Assembly: GCA_023525715.1 (NCBI GenBank)
Contig: CM042012.1
Coordinates: 44,803,441 to 44,867,440 of the forward strand
Direction: 5' to 3'
Length of the DNA stretch: 64,000 nucleotides
Source of the DNA: Cichorium intybus
Taxonomy: Eukaryota > Streptophyta > Magnoliopsida > Asterales > Asteraceae
Part shown: piece by piece, positions 53,573 to 63,844 of the stretch
How the letters are laid out: each line of letters starts with the position of its first letter
Position numbering within the stretch: the first letter of the stretch is position 1
Program-made: the position numbers and the translations under genes
Notes under the pieces: generated by a model
Told to the model about the DNA's origin: nothing
What the model saw: only the letters and a program-made list of their open reading frames with translations
Database searches by the model: none

Positions 53573-54751
53573 ATGATGTTCATATTGGACCACCCCTTCC
53601 TCCAGTTCCCCGCAGAGCTTTCCAGTTCAGTGGAGTATACTTCACGGAGAGACGCATTGATTCGTCGCCGGGTCCTTGAGGCGACAGTCATCGATCGAGA
53701 TATTCTGAGGGACGCTGGGCTCTGGGGTGCGATTGAGCCATTTCTACATCGCACCTGGACCCACGAGGAGGCATCATTCACATGCCGTGGCTGGGATAGG
53801 ATCATAGCCACAGACGAGGACGTGGTCTACACGGAGTTGCTGCTGGAGTTCATATCCACTATCCAGTTCGCACCTCGGGCGGGAGACCCGCGTTCCAGGC
53901 TCGTATGCTTTCATTTGGGAGGTGAGCACAGGGAGTGCAACCTCCGGGAGTTCGGGAGGCGCGCAGGCATATACACTCCAGCAGACCTCCAGCATCGCTA
54001 TTTCACCCGGTTCTTCGGGTCCTGCATTCAGGGGGAGCCGGACAGGGCTCCCAACATGGAGGTTTGGGCATCGCTGTCCAACGTCATGTATGAGGCTGGG
54101 ACCTCGAGGGAGAGCCACCTCCGTGATCCACTTCACCGCCTCATGCACCGGATCGTCTCCACCTCCATCATGCAGCGGGAGGGAGGCGAGAAGGTGTCGG
54201 GCGACGACATGACATATTTGTGGGTCCTCCTCGACCCATCCAGATTCCTCCACCTCCCATACGCCCTCGCGGTCGCTCTCTCCACCCACTCGACAGGAGC
54301 CTCCACCACCAGCCCACTAGCCAGGGGGTATTTCATCACCCGCCTGGCCCGCTCATACGGGATCCTCACTGCCCCCGTGGTTGCCTCTTTGACCGCTCTG
54401 CCTCCATCGCGTACTACATCACGCACTTTGGAGAGGATGCGACTCATTGAGCTGCAGCGCCCGGGGCAGTACATTCGGGCACCGACCGAGACTCCTCAGG
54501 CACCTCAGCCCGCGTATGCCCAGCCTGGCAGGAGACGCAGGAGGCCAGAGCCAGAGCCAGCGCCTGCAGCCCCGACAGAGCCACATCAGGAGGACCTGGC
54601 AGCCAAGGTTGCCAGGATTGAGGATCAGTTGGCATGGATCGGGGAGGTACTTTTGGATTTGGCCACACAGCAGGGCCGACACCCCCGACCATTCCCAGCC
54701 AGGGCCCACGATCATGAGGCCGGACCTTCCAGGCCGCCTAGCAGTGATTGA
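53573..54751 (+). CDS. B1 ORF-B: Athila ORF-1-like protein (392 residues, intact)
   Basis: The start at 53573 (MMFILDHPFLQFP) directly follows the acceptor AG; the earlier in-frame ATG at 53543 lies in the predicted intron. Residues about 1-280 form one globular region: RRVLEATVIDRDILRDAGLW, CRGWDRIIATDEDVVYTELL, RECNLREFGRRAGIYTPADL, SRESHLRDPLHRLMHRIVST, LLDPSRFLHLPYALAVALST. The C-terminus is a Pro/Arg/Glu-rich hinge (GRRRRRPEPEPAPAAP) and a short coiled coil (EDLAAKVARIEDQLAWIGEV). It resembles the ATHILA ORF-1 family (PF03078, from memory), function unknown. B2 encodes the same length. No transmembrane segment seen. Higher GC than its surroundings. Preserved frames suggest selection until recently. 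Confidence 0.8.
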   Translation: MMFILDHPFLQFPAELSSSVEYTSRRDALIRRRVLEATVIDRDILRDAGLWGAIEPFLHRTWTHEEASFTCRGWDRIIATDEDVVYTELLLEFISTIQFAPRAGDPRSRLVCFHLGGEHRECNLREFGRRAGIYTPADLQHRYFTRFFGSCIQGEPDRAPNMEVWASLSNVMYEAGTSRESHLRDPLHRLMHRIVSTSIMQREGGEKVSGDDMTYLWVLLDPSRFLHLPYALAVALSTHSTGASTTSPLARGYFITRLARSYGILTAPVVASLTALPPSRTTSRTLERMRLIELQRPGQYIRAPTETPQAPQPAYAQPGRRRRRPEPEPAPAAPTEPHQEDLAAKVARIEDQLAWIGEVLLDLATQQGRHPRPFPARAHDHEAGPSRPPSSD

Positions 54752-55780
54752 TGTACCTTTTTTCTTTCTTTCTTTTTAATTTTTTGGGATATATGTACAA
54801 CCTTATGACACTTCTATTTGTATATTTTTGTTCATGTTTTATTTGTCATGTGTGTTTTTAATTTGTTTGTTGAGTTATGCATGTTATACCAATTGAGAAG
54901 GAGTTGTCTCAGACAAGTGTGGGGTCACCGTGCCCCCTCCACTTGTCTCGACCACCGGCGTGTTCACTGTAGCGCTACAACTCCAGAATACGAAATCAAT
55001 GATCCATTTGTACGCAGTTATACCTGTGATATTGAGCACCAAGCAGTCTATCGTCCAAAAAGGGGTAACTCTTTCTCCCTTGTTTTGAAATAAATTTTGT
55101 ACAATGGGGACGTTATACGGTTTTAAGTGTGGGGTGTGGACGGTCGAAAGAGATTTTTTTGAAATTTTTGCAGAAATGATCAATTTTTCAATTTTTAGCA
55201 ATATTTTTAAAAAAAAAATTTTTTTTTTTAATTGCAATTTTGAAATGAATGGTTTGTGATTGTGATAGCATTAGTATTTTTCAAGAAATACTGCTTATTT
55301 GTGATCATGCTATTAGTTAGTCAAATAAGTTGAGTTTTATGAGTTTAGAAGATTGAGCTGTTTTAGGATTGGAATTTAGGAAGGAAATGTCAATCTGTGG
55401 CCTTTGTTGTTCGAGCCGGTAGGTCTAAAATGGTTGGGCCTTATGCACCTTACCACCTAAGATCGTCTGGTCTGGGATGGTATTTCTGAAAGCTCGCTAC
55501 ACGGACAACATCGAAAGTCATGGACAATTCCTTAATGGCCTTTAGAATCTGAATGAGTAAGTACACTTCATTGTGGACAGAAAGTTTGTAATCAAGGGTT
55601 CTCTAGAAAGCCATGAATTCCAAAGAACAACTCAATTATGTTTTCGCAAACTATTCCACTCTAAGTCAAAAGAGCAATAAACTTTGAGACTGAACACAGT
55701 CAGAAATTGTTTGATTCCTTATTATAATTTGTTAAAAACTCTCTTGCTTGGGGACAAGCAAGGCACAAGTGTGGGGTGTT
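54752..55780 (+). other. B1 3' untranslated region and polypurine tract
   Basis: No gene. AAGTGTGGGGT occurs at 54915-54925, 55125-55135 and 55767-55777; the last abuts the 3' LTR. A degenerate copy is at 52958-52968. The order matches A1. Confidence 0.75.
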
Positions 55781-56892
55781 TGACAACGCCTAGTGATATC
55801 AAGTATTTTAGGCGTTGTTGAGCCCTGTTCTTGATTAAATTATATCAAATATGTCTGGGTATTCTCACTTTTCGTGCCAGGACTTGTTTGGAGAAAAAGA
55901 ATAGAAACAGGGACTAAAAGCGTGCAAAAGGAAGAAGTTGGGAAGGAATGGAAAATCAAGAGAACTCGTACGCACGCCGCGGAAACATTATCTGCGCGAC
56001 GCGGGCTTAAGGCAGTGGAACACATTCAAATGCCGAAGAATCGGGAAGAGATCAGTACGCGCGCCACGGATTTCACTTCCGCGTGGCGCGGTTGCGTGAA
56101 ATTTGCAAGTATAAATAGATGCATTTCCAGCCAAAAACCCTAGCAAAGACCGGGTGTAAAATCGACCTTGAAGCTCTTTGACTCCAGGATTTCATTTCAG
56201 CAAGCTCACAATTGGTATTTTATGTTTTTGGATTTAATTTCCTTTTAGTAGCAATTAGTTTTTGTAGCTAAAGTCTTTGGGAGTGACAACCACTGACTTT
56301 GAGCACTTAGGTTTCTGATTTTGAAACATTTGGTTACTGTTTTTGTGATTGGAATTCGGATTTAGTGAATGAGAAGCATTTGGTTACATTTAATCTTAGC
56401 TTTTCGGTGTTTTGATGATTGTGTTTGGTTTTGATTGATTGGTTGTGTTTGAATGTTATTTTGACCTTGTTGGGACTGTTTTCCTTTGCTGAATTCAGTA
56501 ACTAATTAGGTTAGTTTGTAGGCATTAAACCTTGGCTAGTAACTGTTCAGTAGAACTGTAGTTAGTGGCTAGTTTATGCTTTGCTTGGTTTTGCTAGTTT
56601 GGGTGCCTTTGATTGCTTCTGATTCAGAGATGTACTTCTGATTTCAGAAAGTGACTAGGTTCATTTGAGCATAGCTTAGCTTGGCTTGAGTGTGTTTGAT
56701 CATTGCTTTCTGGTATTAGTGATTAGGAAGATGGAAACTAGATCCTCCGACTATAGCTGTGACACTATTAGTTGGTAATCTCTCATCTAGCCTAACCACG
56801 AAGCTCCTGCGGATCGACCCTGACTACCACTGTGCTAGTGTGTGTTAGGTAATTCTCTTATTTTTGACCGCACGACGACCGCTGCGTTGTCA
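55781..56892 (+). repeat. B1 3' LTR (1112 bp)
   Basis: Same length as the 5' LTR; TATAAATA at 56110-56117. The E2F-like site is GCGTGAAA here, one base away from the 5' copy. Followed by GGTTT. Confidence 0.95.
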
Positions 56893-57967
56893 GGTTTTCT
56901 CTTATAAGATTTATCTTTTGGTACATTCTACAAAAATGATTCATTTTGACAAGCATACATGTGTCGGGGACAATATCTAGCAATATGGCCGGCAATTCCA
57001 CAGTTAAAACAAGTCTGTCTTTTTAAAGGTACATTGGAATTTTGTCTAGGTCTAGATTTAAGAAAATTATTACCACACACACATGCAAGCAACATATTTA
57101 ACAGTCAAATTCTTCTTCTTAGCAGTTTTAGAATCAACACCACACAAAGGTTTAGAAATAACAAGAGTCTTAGAATCATAAATAACATCAACAAGAAAAT
57201 CATTAGTCTTCAAACAGTTTTTAATAGAATTAAAGGTAGGCATGTCTTCAACTTCCTCAATCTTCGATTTTAATTTATCTGCACATGAGATAGAAACGTC
57301 AGTATTTTTCATTTCAGAAATCTCAGCGGTGCCAGATACAGTTGGTTGAATGTAATTTGACAAAAAAAAGTCTTCAGATTCTTCAAAGTTTGGTGATGGG
57401 GTAAAATTATTATTGTATGGAGGGGGAACAGCATTATACCCTAGACCTTCACCTTGTTTGCTTGACCAAACGGGTTATTTTTCAAGTATAGTTTCAACTA
57501 CTTCATTAGACACATAAAGCTTTTTAAAGGTTGATTCTTCCTATAGGAATGTTATTTTTAATGCATTTAATTCAGCAGTCAAACTAGCAATATCTTCATT
57601 GGCAAACCTAAGTTGACATCTAGTATTGCTAAGTTCATGTTGTATCTCTTTGAAATCAGAAATTTTGGCATCTAAGGCTTCTTGAAGGGATTTTAGTTTC
57701 TTTTTATGCTTATATACAAGGCTTTCGATTTCTTGAATGTCTCTAACTAAGTTTTCATTCAGTTCACGATATCTAGCAATCAATGCAGGACTTAGAAGAG
57801 CAAGAAACTGTACTAACCTCATCACCGGAAAGAGTGGTAGATACCATGAAGGCAAACTGTAAATCCATCATCTCTCCATCAGCAGCATCCACGTCCATAT
57901 CTCCTTCAATCTAGGCCAGGTGAGCTCTGCCTTCTCCATTCAGGTTCAAATCCTGCAACTGATCTTC
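56893..57967 (-). pseudogene. D gag with zinc knuckle, broken
   Basis: On the minus strand: MDVDAADGEMMDLQFAFMVS near the right end, a coiled coil (LVRDIQEIESLVYKHKKKLK), several stops, then PTFNSIKNCLKTNDFLVDVI. The zinc knuckle CFNCGIAGHIARYC (CX2CX4HX4C) lies near 56975-57020. The capsid N-terminus is missing because B2 begins at 57968. Style and position fit a Sirevirus gag. Confidence 0.75.
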
Positions 57968-59078
57968 TGACATGCGCAGAGGTCGTCGTGCGGTCAAAAA
58001 TAAGAGAAAACCTAACACACACACTAGTATAGCGGTAGTCAGGGTCGATCCACAGGAGCTTCGTGGTTAGACTAGATGAGAGATTACCAACTAATAGTGT
58101 CACAGCTATAGTCGGAGGATCTGGTTTCTATTTTCCTAATCACTAGCAAATGAGACAATGATCAAACACTCAAGCCAAGCTAAGCTATGCCCAAATGACC
58201 TAGTCACTTTCTGAAATCAGAAGTACATCTCTGAATCAGAAGCAATCAAAGGCATCCAAACTAGCAAAACCAAGCAAAGCATAAACTAACCACTAGTTAA
58301 AGTCCTATTGAACAGTACTAGCCAAGGTTTAATGCTTACCAAATAACCTAATTAGCTACTGATTTCAGCTAAGAAAAATAGTCCTAACAAGATCCAAACA
58401 ATATCCAAAACACAATCAATCAATCAAACTAAACACAAACATCCAAAACACCAAAAAGCTAAGATTAAATGTAACTAAATGCTTTTCATTCACGAAAACT
58501 GAATTCCAATCACAAAACAGTAACCAAATGTTTCTAAAATCAGAAACCTGAGTGCTCAAAGTCAGTGGTTGTCACTCCCAAAGACTTAAGCTACAAAAAC
58601 TACTTTCTACTAAAAGGAAATTAAATCAAAAACCATAAAATACCAATTATGAGCTTGCTGAAATGAAATCCTGGAGTCAAAGAGCTTCAAGGTCGATTTT
58701 ACACCCGGTTCTTTGCTAGGGTTTTCGGCTGGAAATGCATCTATTTATACTTGCAAATTTCCCGCAACCGCGCCGCGCAGAAATGAAATACGCGGCGCGC
58801 GTATTTAATTTTCCCCGATTCTTCGGCATTTGAATGTGTTCCACCACCTTAAGCCTGCGTCGCGCATGGTTAATTCCCGCGACGCGCGTACGAGTTCTCT
58901 TGATTTTTCATTCTTTCCAAACTTCTTCCTTTTGCACGCTTTTAGTCCCTGTTTCTATTCTTTTTCTCTAAACAAGTCCTGGCACGAAAAGTGAGAATAC
59001 CCAGGCATATTTGATATAATTTTATCAAGAACAGGGCTCAACAACGCCTAAAATACTTGATATCACTAGGCGTTGTCA
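57968..59078 (-). repeat. B2 3' LTR (1111 bp)
   Basis: Inverted, TGACATGCGC on the left and CGTTGTCA on the right. TATAAATA (minus strand) is at 58749-58742, and TTTCCCGC lies at 58758-58765 beside it. Confidence 0.92.
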
Positions 59079-60118
59079 AACACCCCACACTTGTGCTTTC
59101 CTTGTCCCCAAGCAAGAGAGTTTTTAACAAATTATAATAAGGAATCAAACAATTTCTGACTGTGTTCAGTCTCAAAGTTTATTGCTCTTTTGAGTTAGAG
59201 TGGAATAGTTTGCGAAAACATAATTGAGTTGTTCTTTGGAATTCATGGCTTTCTAGAGAACCCTTGATTACAAACTTTCTGTCCACAAGGAAGTGTACTT
59301 ACTCATTCAGATTCTAAAGGCCATTAAGGAATTGTTCATGACTTTCGATGTTGTCCGTGTAGCGAGCTTTCAGAAATACCATCCCAGACCAGACGATCTT
59401 AGGTGGTAAGGTGCATAAGGCCCACCCATTTTAGACCTACCGGCTCGAACAACAAAGGCCACAGATTGACATTTCTATCCTAAATTCCAATCCTAAAACA
59501 GCTCAATCTTCTAAACTCATAAAAAACTCAACTTATTTGACTAACTAATAGCATGATCACAAATAAACAGTATTTCTTGAAAAATACTAATGCTATCACA
59601 ATCACGAATCATTCATTTCAAAATTGCAATTCATTAAAAATTTTGAAAAATATTGCTAAAAATTGAAAAATTGAACATTTCTGCAAAAGTTTCAAAAAAA
59701 TTTTCTTTCGACCGTCCACACCCCACACTTAAAACCGTACAACGTCCTCATTGTACAAAATTTATTTCAAAACAAGGGAGAAAGAGTTACCCCTTTTTGG
59801 ACGATAGACTGCTTGGTGCTCAATATCACAGGTATAATTGCGTACAAATGGATCCTCGATTTCGTATTCTGGAGTTGTAGCGCTACAGTGAACACGCCGG
59901 TGGTCGAGACAAGTGGAGGGGACACGGTGACCCTACACTTGTCTGAGACAACTCCTTCTCAAATTGGTATAACATGCATAACTTAACAAACAATTAAAAA
60001 CACACATGACAGAATGAAAACATGAACAAAAAATATACAGAAAGATGTGTCATAAGTTTGTACATATATCCCGAAAAAGATAAAAAGAAAGAAAGAAAGA
60101 AAGAAGAAAAAAGGTACA
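59079..60118 (-). other. B2 3' untranslated region and polypurine tract
   Basis: Inverted counterpart of 54752-55780. CACCCCACACTTGTG next to the LTR is the PPT. Further copies lie near 59720 and 59930. No gene. Confidence 0.75.
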
Positions 60119-61297
60119 TCAATCACTGCAAGGCGGCCTGGAGGGTCCGGCCTCATGATCGTGCGCCCTGGCTGGGAATGGTCGGGGGTGTCGGCCCTGC
60201 TGTGTGGCCAAATCCAAAAGTACCCCCCCGATCCATGCCAACTGATCCTCAATCCTGGCAACCCTGGCTGCCAGGTCCTCCTGATGTGGCTCTGTCGGGG
60301 CTGCGGGCGCTGGCTCTGGCTCTGGCCTCCTGCGTCTCCTGCTAGGCTGAGCATACGCAGGCTGGGGTGCCTGAAGAGGCTCGGTAGGTGCCCGGATGTA
60401 CTGCCTCGGGCGCTGCAGCTCAATGAGCCGCATCCTCTCCAAAGTGCGTGCTGTAGTGCGCGATGGAGGCAGAGCGGTCAAGGAGGCTGCCACGGAGGCA
60501 GTAAGAATACCATAGGATCGGGCCAGGCGGGTAATGAAATACCCACTGGCTAGTGGGCTGCTGGTGGAGGCGCCGGTAGAGTGGGTGGAGAGGACAACTG
60601 CAAGGGCGAAGGGGAGGTGGAGGAATCGGGACGGGTCGAGGAGAACCCACAAAAATGTCATGTCGTCCCCAGACACCTTCTCGCCTCCCTCCCGCTGCAT
60701 GATGGAGGTGGAGACGATCCGGTGCATGAGACGGTGAAGTGGATCGCGTAGATGGCTCTCCCTCGAGGTCCCTGCCTCGTACCTGACATTGGACAATAGT
60801 GTCCAAATCTCCATGTTGGGAGCCCTGTCCGGCTCCCCCTGAATGCAGGACCCGAAGAACCTGGTGAAATAGCGATGTTGGAGGTCTGCTGGAGTGTAGA
60901 TGCCTGTGCGCCTCCCAAACTCCCGGAGGTTGCACTCCCTCTGTACTCCTCCCAAGCGAAAGCGGATGAGCCTGGATCGCGGATCCGATACCCTGGGAGC
61001 GAAATGGACCGTAGACAGGAACTCCAGGAGAAGCTCCGTATAGACCACGTCCTCGTCCGTGGCCATGATCCTGTCCCATCCTCTGCATGTGAATGATGCC
61101 TCCTCGTGGGTCCAGGTGCGATGCAAGAACGGCTCAATCGCACCCCATAGTCCGGCGTCTCTCAGAATATCTCTATCAATGACTGTCGCCTCGAGAACCC
61201 GGTGAGCAGTCAATGCGTCCCTCCGCGAGGTGTACTCTGCCGAACTGGCAAGCTCCGCGGGGAACTGGAGGAAAGCGTGCTCCAACCTGAACATCAT
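60119..61297 (-). CDS. B2 ORF-B: Athila ORF-1-like protein (392 residues, intact)
   Basis: The start ATGATG at 61297 lies directly behind TTTTTGCAG (predicted acceptor). The same frame is open upstream to 61429, but that part is predicted intron. Residues match B1 throughout: RVLEATVIDRDILRDAGLWG, CRGWDRIMATDEDVVYTELL, RECNLREFGRRTGIYTPADL. The same Pro/Arg-rich hinge and terminal coiled coil (EDLAARVARIEDQLAWIGGV) follow. Equal length and an unbroken frame in two independent copies, in elements that carry no gag-pol, argue for a working protein. Function unknown. The antisense frames here are shadows of its GC-rich third codon positions. Confidence 0.8.
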   Translation of the reverse strand: MMFRLEHAFLQFPAELASSAEYTSRRDALTAHRVLEATVIDRDILRDAGLWGAIEPFLHRTWTHEEASFTCRGWDRIMATDEDVVYTELLLEFLSTVHFAPRVSDPRSRLIRFRLGGVQRECNLREFGRRTGIYTPADLQHRYFTRFFGSCIQGEPDRAPNMEIWTLLSNVRYEAGTSRESHLRDPLHRLMHRIVSTSIMQREGGEKVSGDDMTFLWVLLDPSRFLHLPFALAVVLSTHSTGASTSSPLASGYFITRLARSYGILTASVAASLTALPPSRTTARTLERMRLIELQRPRQYIRAPTEPLQAPQPAYAQPSRRRRRPEPEPAPAAPTEPHQEDLAARVARIEDQLAWIGGVLLDLATQQGRHPRPFPARAHDHEAGPSRPPCSD

Positions 61298-61740
61298 CTG
61301 CAAAAAGAAAATATAGCCACAAAACAAAAATTTTGCAAAATCAGTCCTTGTCTTCTCTGCCGCACCGCGGCGCGGCCCAAGAGCAAGGGCGCGGCGCGGC
61401 GTGCGGCTGTTTCCAAACCCCGATCCCATTTCTCAATTTAACCTGCTAGAACTCAATATAATCACACCACAAGATAGCCTAGGTGCCGACTAGCTCATCT
61501 AGGGTCTCCATTTGGCAAAACAAACACCCTATAAGCTAGCATTAGTGATTCTAAGTTTTGAACTATTTTGGGCAAATCACTAAAATTAACTACCTAATCG
61601 CTAGTTTTAACGAGTAGTAGATAGTTAGAATGGCGTACCTTAGCAGTGGGAACAAAATGAGCAAGAAAAATTGCAAGAAAATTTCGATAACCAGAGCTCC
61701 GAGTCGCGTGTGGGTCGTGTGAGCCGCGGCTTACCTTATA
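61298..61740 (-). promoter_or_regulatory. Internal promoter and 5'UTR intron of ORF-B (B2)
   Basis: On the minus strand: TTTATAAGG (TATAA at 61740-61736), donor CTAAG|GTACGCC with intron from 61638, acceptor TTTTTGCAG ending 61298. Intron 341 bp, ending at the ATG as in B1. Confidence 0.55.
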
Positions 61741-61960
61741 AAGGAGAAAACCGGCTGATCGTTTACCGCGTCGCGGGTTTCACCAAATCAACCCCTGCGC
61801 ATCGGGTTGGTTTACGATCCCGCGTCGTGTAATTCAAATACCCGCGGCGCGGACATCAAAAATTTCAAAACTTCTCAAATGACCCCACACTTATTTCAAA
61901 CCAATAGTACCTGCAAAAAGATTGATGTATTTTTTTGTATTTTATTTCTAGAAATATATC

Positions 61961-62024
61961 CTAACTTATGACACGATGGGTTGCCTCCCAACAAGCGCTA
62001 AGTTTAACGTCTTCAGCCAGACGT
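61961..62024 (-). other. Conserved inter-ORF block (B2 copy)
   Basis: Inverted copy with GATGGGTTGCCTCCCAAC and AAGCGCTAAGTTT, matching A1 and B1. Confidence 0.75.
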
Positions 62025-62076
62025 GGAACTCTTCTACAGCTACGGTGGATCGTATGCCTTCTTCTTTCGCTGATTG

Positions 62077-63294
62077 TCAATCACCACTGTCCCTTCGTTG
62101 TCCCAATGCTCCTTCAAACTTTCCTGGGTCGAATGGCTTGTTGGTTCTCCTGTTACTGCCCAGTTGCTGCTTTCTGATTAACTCCTGTGAATGCTTGGAG
62201 GTAGCTTTGAACCTCCAAGCTCGGTCTTTCCTTCTGCATCTCTTCAAGGTTACTGACTTGACATGAAGCGCGCCCAGTGCCGCTCCCAGTAGTTGTTTTG
62301 CAGATCTTATTTGGCCAGTGTCCCGCATGCTATCTTCAGTTTGCAATTTTGGCTTGCAATGCCAGTAAGGATTTTCCAATCGACTAGGATTGAAAGGCAA
62401 CATATCAGGATGCTTTCATATGTCCTCATCGATGGTATTTATCACATCTAATTTTTCATTCATGAATGGATCATGAGTGGTGATAAAATCATGTTTATTA
62501 TTTTCAAATATTAATTCGTCAGCATCAACTTCTTGATCATCATCCAACAGGTGGATCGGAACCAAGAGTGAGCGACTAGTTTGATCTGATGGTGGTACAA
62601 AGTCACCCATCATCAGATCCTTACTTCCAAATTTCTCAAAATTTTCAAAAATTACAGGGTCGGGGGTAATATTGTCATCTACATCCCCTTCCTCAAAAAC
62701 ATCAACAATTTCAACAAATTCGGGAATTGTTGAGCTGGGATCTGTACTGTCACTTACAGTCCCCTCCACAACATCCTCATCAACCAAACTGTCTGATGAT
62801 GGTATAGATTCACTCATCACCAGCTCAACATTCTCAAAACCCTCAAAAACATCAAAAGTTGTTGAGTCAAAGGTAGCATTGTCACCTACAACCTCTTCCT
62901 CAACAACCGTTTCGACCATCTCAATGGTCTCTTGATTTTCCCACGGTGTATGCCCTTCCATCACATATTCAGGTGATGCAAGCTCACACACATTATCATT
63001 GGTATAAAAATCACTCACCTCCGGTTCTGGCGTAAGTGGTGAACATTTCCAATTTTCCTCTAACCTATCTAAAGAAGCTTGCACTTTTTCAAGAGCTTCA
63101 GCCTGGTCCTTCTGCTCGTGGTAGTTGTTATACATGAGTACCCAAAGTTGGGCCCAAGTTGCAGAATTTTCAGGTTGAGATGACTCCTCGGTCCGCCATC
63201 CATTGTCATCGAATAATCCATTGTAGTAATCATCCTCGTAATAGGTGTCGGCCGGATTTTCATAATACTGATCCGGGTACATGTAATCGCCCAT
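62077..63294 (-). pseudogene. B2 ORF-A: acidic protein with basic tail, one stop
   Basis: MGDYMYPDQYYENPADTYYE starts at 63294. The acidic middle has the same internal duplication as B1. TGA at 62418-62416 replaces a Trp codon (DEDI*KHPD against DEDIWKHPD in B1). The same frame continues through LLGAALGALHVKSVTLKRCR and the basic tail to 62077. B1 and B2 carry different stops, so the ancestor had an open frame of about 420 codons. Small deletions shorten the N-terminal half. Function unknown. Confidence 0.65.
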
Positions 63295-63391
63295 TATGAA
63301 GACGTACACATACCAAAATTCAAAGAACTAAAATCAAACATCAAAAATTCAGAAGCTAAGTCCTACAAATCACCTAATCTAAGCGCACAGC

Positions 63392-63409
63392 TCCCCGGCA
63401 ACGGCGCCA
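63392..63409 (-). other. B2 primer binding site (tRNA-Asp type)
   Basis: Inverted TGGCGCCGTTGCCGGGGA, placed between ORF-A and the LTR fragment. Confidence 0.85.
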
Positions 63410-63414
63410 AAATT

Positions 63415-63573
63415 TGAAATGCATCTATTTATACTTGCAAATTTCCCGCAACCGCGCCGCGCAGAAATGAAATCCGCGGCGCGCGTACTTATCTTTCCCC
63501 GATTCTTCGGCATTTGAATGTGTTCCACCGCCTTAAGCCCGCGTCGCGCATGGTTAATTCCCGCGACGCGCGG
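63415..63573 (-). repeat. B2 5' LTR fragment
   Basis: Only about 159 bp from around the TATA box and CG-rich blocks remain (TTTCCCGC at 63442-63449). Both the LTR 3' part next to the primer site and the LTR start are missing. Confidence 0.75.
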
Positions 63574-63607
63574 TATGACACTAAATGGTACATGGATAGT
63601 GGCTGCT
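63574..63607 (+). pseudogene. 34-bp copia protease scrap
   Basis: Reads (Y)DTKWYMDSGC, the protease-linked block that precedes CSRHMTG in copia elements. It ends at GGCTGCT, immediately before an A-type LTR start. E resumes at 8181 with ATGCTCTAGACAT, exactly the missing right side of this codon run. Confidence 0.7.
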
Positions 63608-63844
63608 TGACAACGCCTAGTGATATTACATATTTTAGTCGTTGTTGAGCCCTATTCTTAGTGAAATTATATCATATATATCGTGGTTTTCTCACTTTTC
63701 GTGCCAGTACTTGTTTGGAAGAAGATAATGAAAACAGGGACCAAAACCATGCAAATTGGAGAAAGTTAGAGAAAGAGATAAAAATCAGGAAAATATGTAC
63801 GTGCGCCGCGGTAGCAAGAAGGCACGACATGGCTTTGAGGCGGT
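63608..63844 (+). repeat. A-type LTR, left 237 bp
   Basis: Begins TGACAACGCC and matches 7101-7337 of the A1 3' LTR closely, and the B LTRs less well. It is cut at GAGGCGGT by an inverted LTR. Confidence 0.85.

Larger units (their letters stand above)
50312..56892 (+). mobile_element. B1: complete non-autonomous Athila-type element (6581 bp)
   Basis: LTRs of exactly 1112 bp at both ends, GGTTT duplications at 50307-50311 and 56893-56897, tRNA-Asp type primer site and PPT. The interior encodes no gag, protease, RT or integrase. It holds ORF-A (acidic protein with basic tail) and ORF-B (Athila ORF-1-like, intact). LTRs differ at about 15-20 positions by eye (about 98.5%), many as C/T or G/A at CG sites. 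It sits in D gag. Confidence 0.93.
21025..57967 (-). mobile_element. D: Ty1/copia element on the minus strand, split by J, G, C and B1
   Basis: Read on the minus strand its parts are: gag 57967-56893, 50311-50133; gag end, protease and integrase 36838-34397; RT and RNase H 26613-25415; 3' region 25414-21508; 3' LTR 21507-21025. Coding sequence resumes correctly across each insertion: DVKT|FLYGEV across G, and the gag linker across C and B1. Each insertion has a perfect 5-bp target duplication. The 5' LTR is not in the window because B2 and a rearranged end begin at 57968. Confidence 0.85.
57968..63573 (-). mobile_element. B2: non-autonomous Athila-type element, sister of B1, 5' LTR damaged
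   Basis: Minus-strand order: 5' LTR fragment, primer site, ORF-A (one stop), conserved block, promoter/intron, intact ORF-B, 3' untranslated region, 3' LTR. The right end is rearranged: only a middle piece of the 5' LTR remains next to a copia scrap. D is not seen again on the right. Confidence 0.9.

Noticed and set aside
57541..57855. Small coiled-coil frame as a host gene
   Set aside because: It lies in register with the D gag on the minus strand, upstream of its zinc knuckle, and fits a gag coiled coil.
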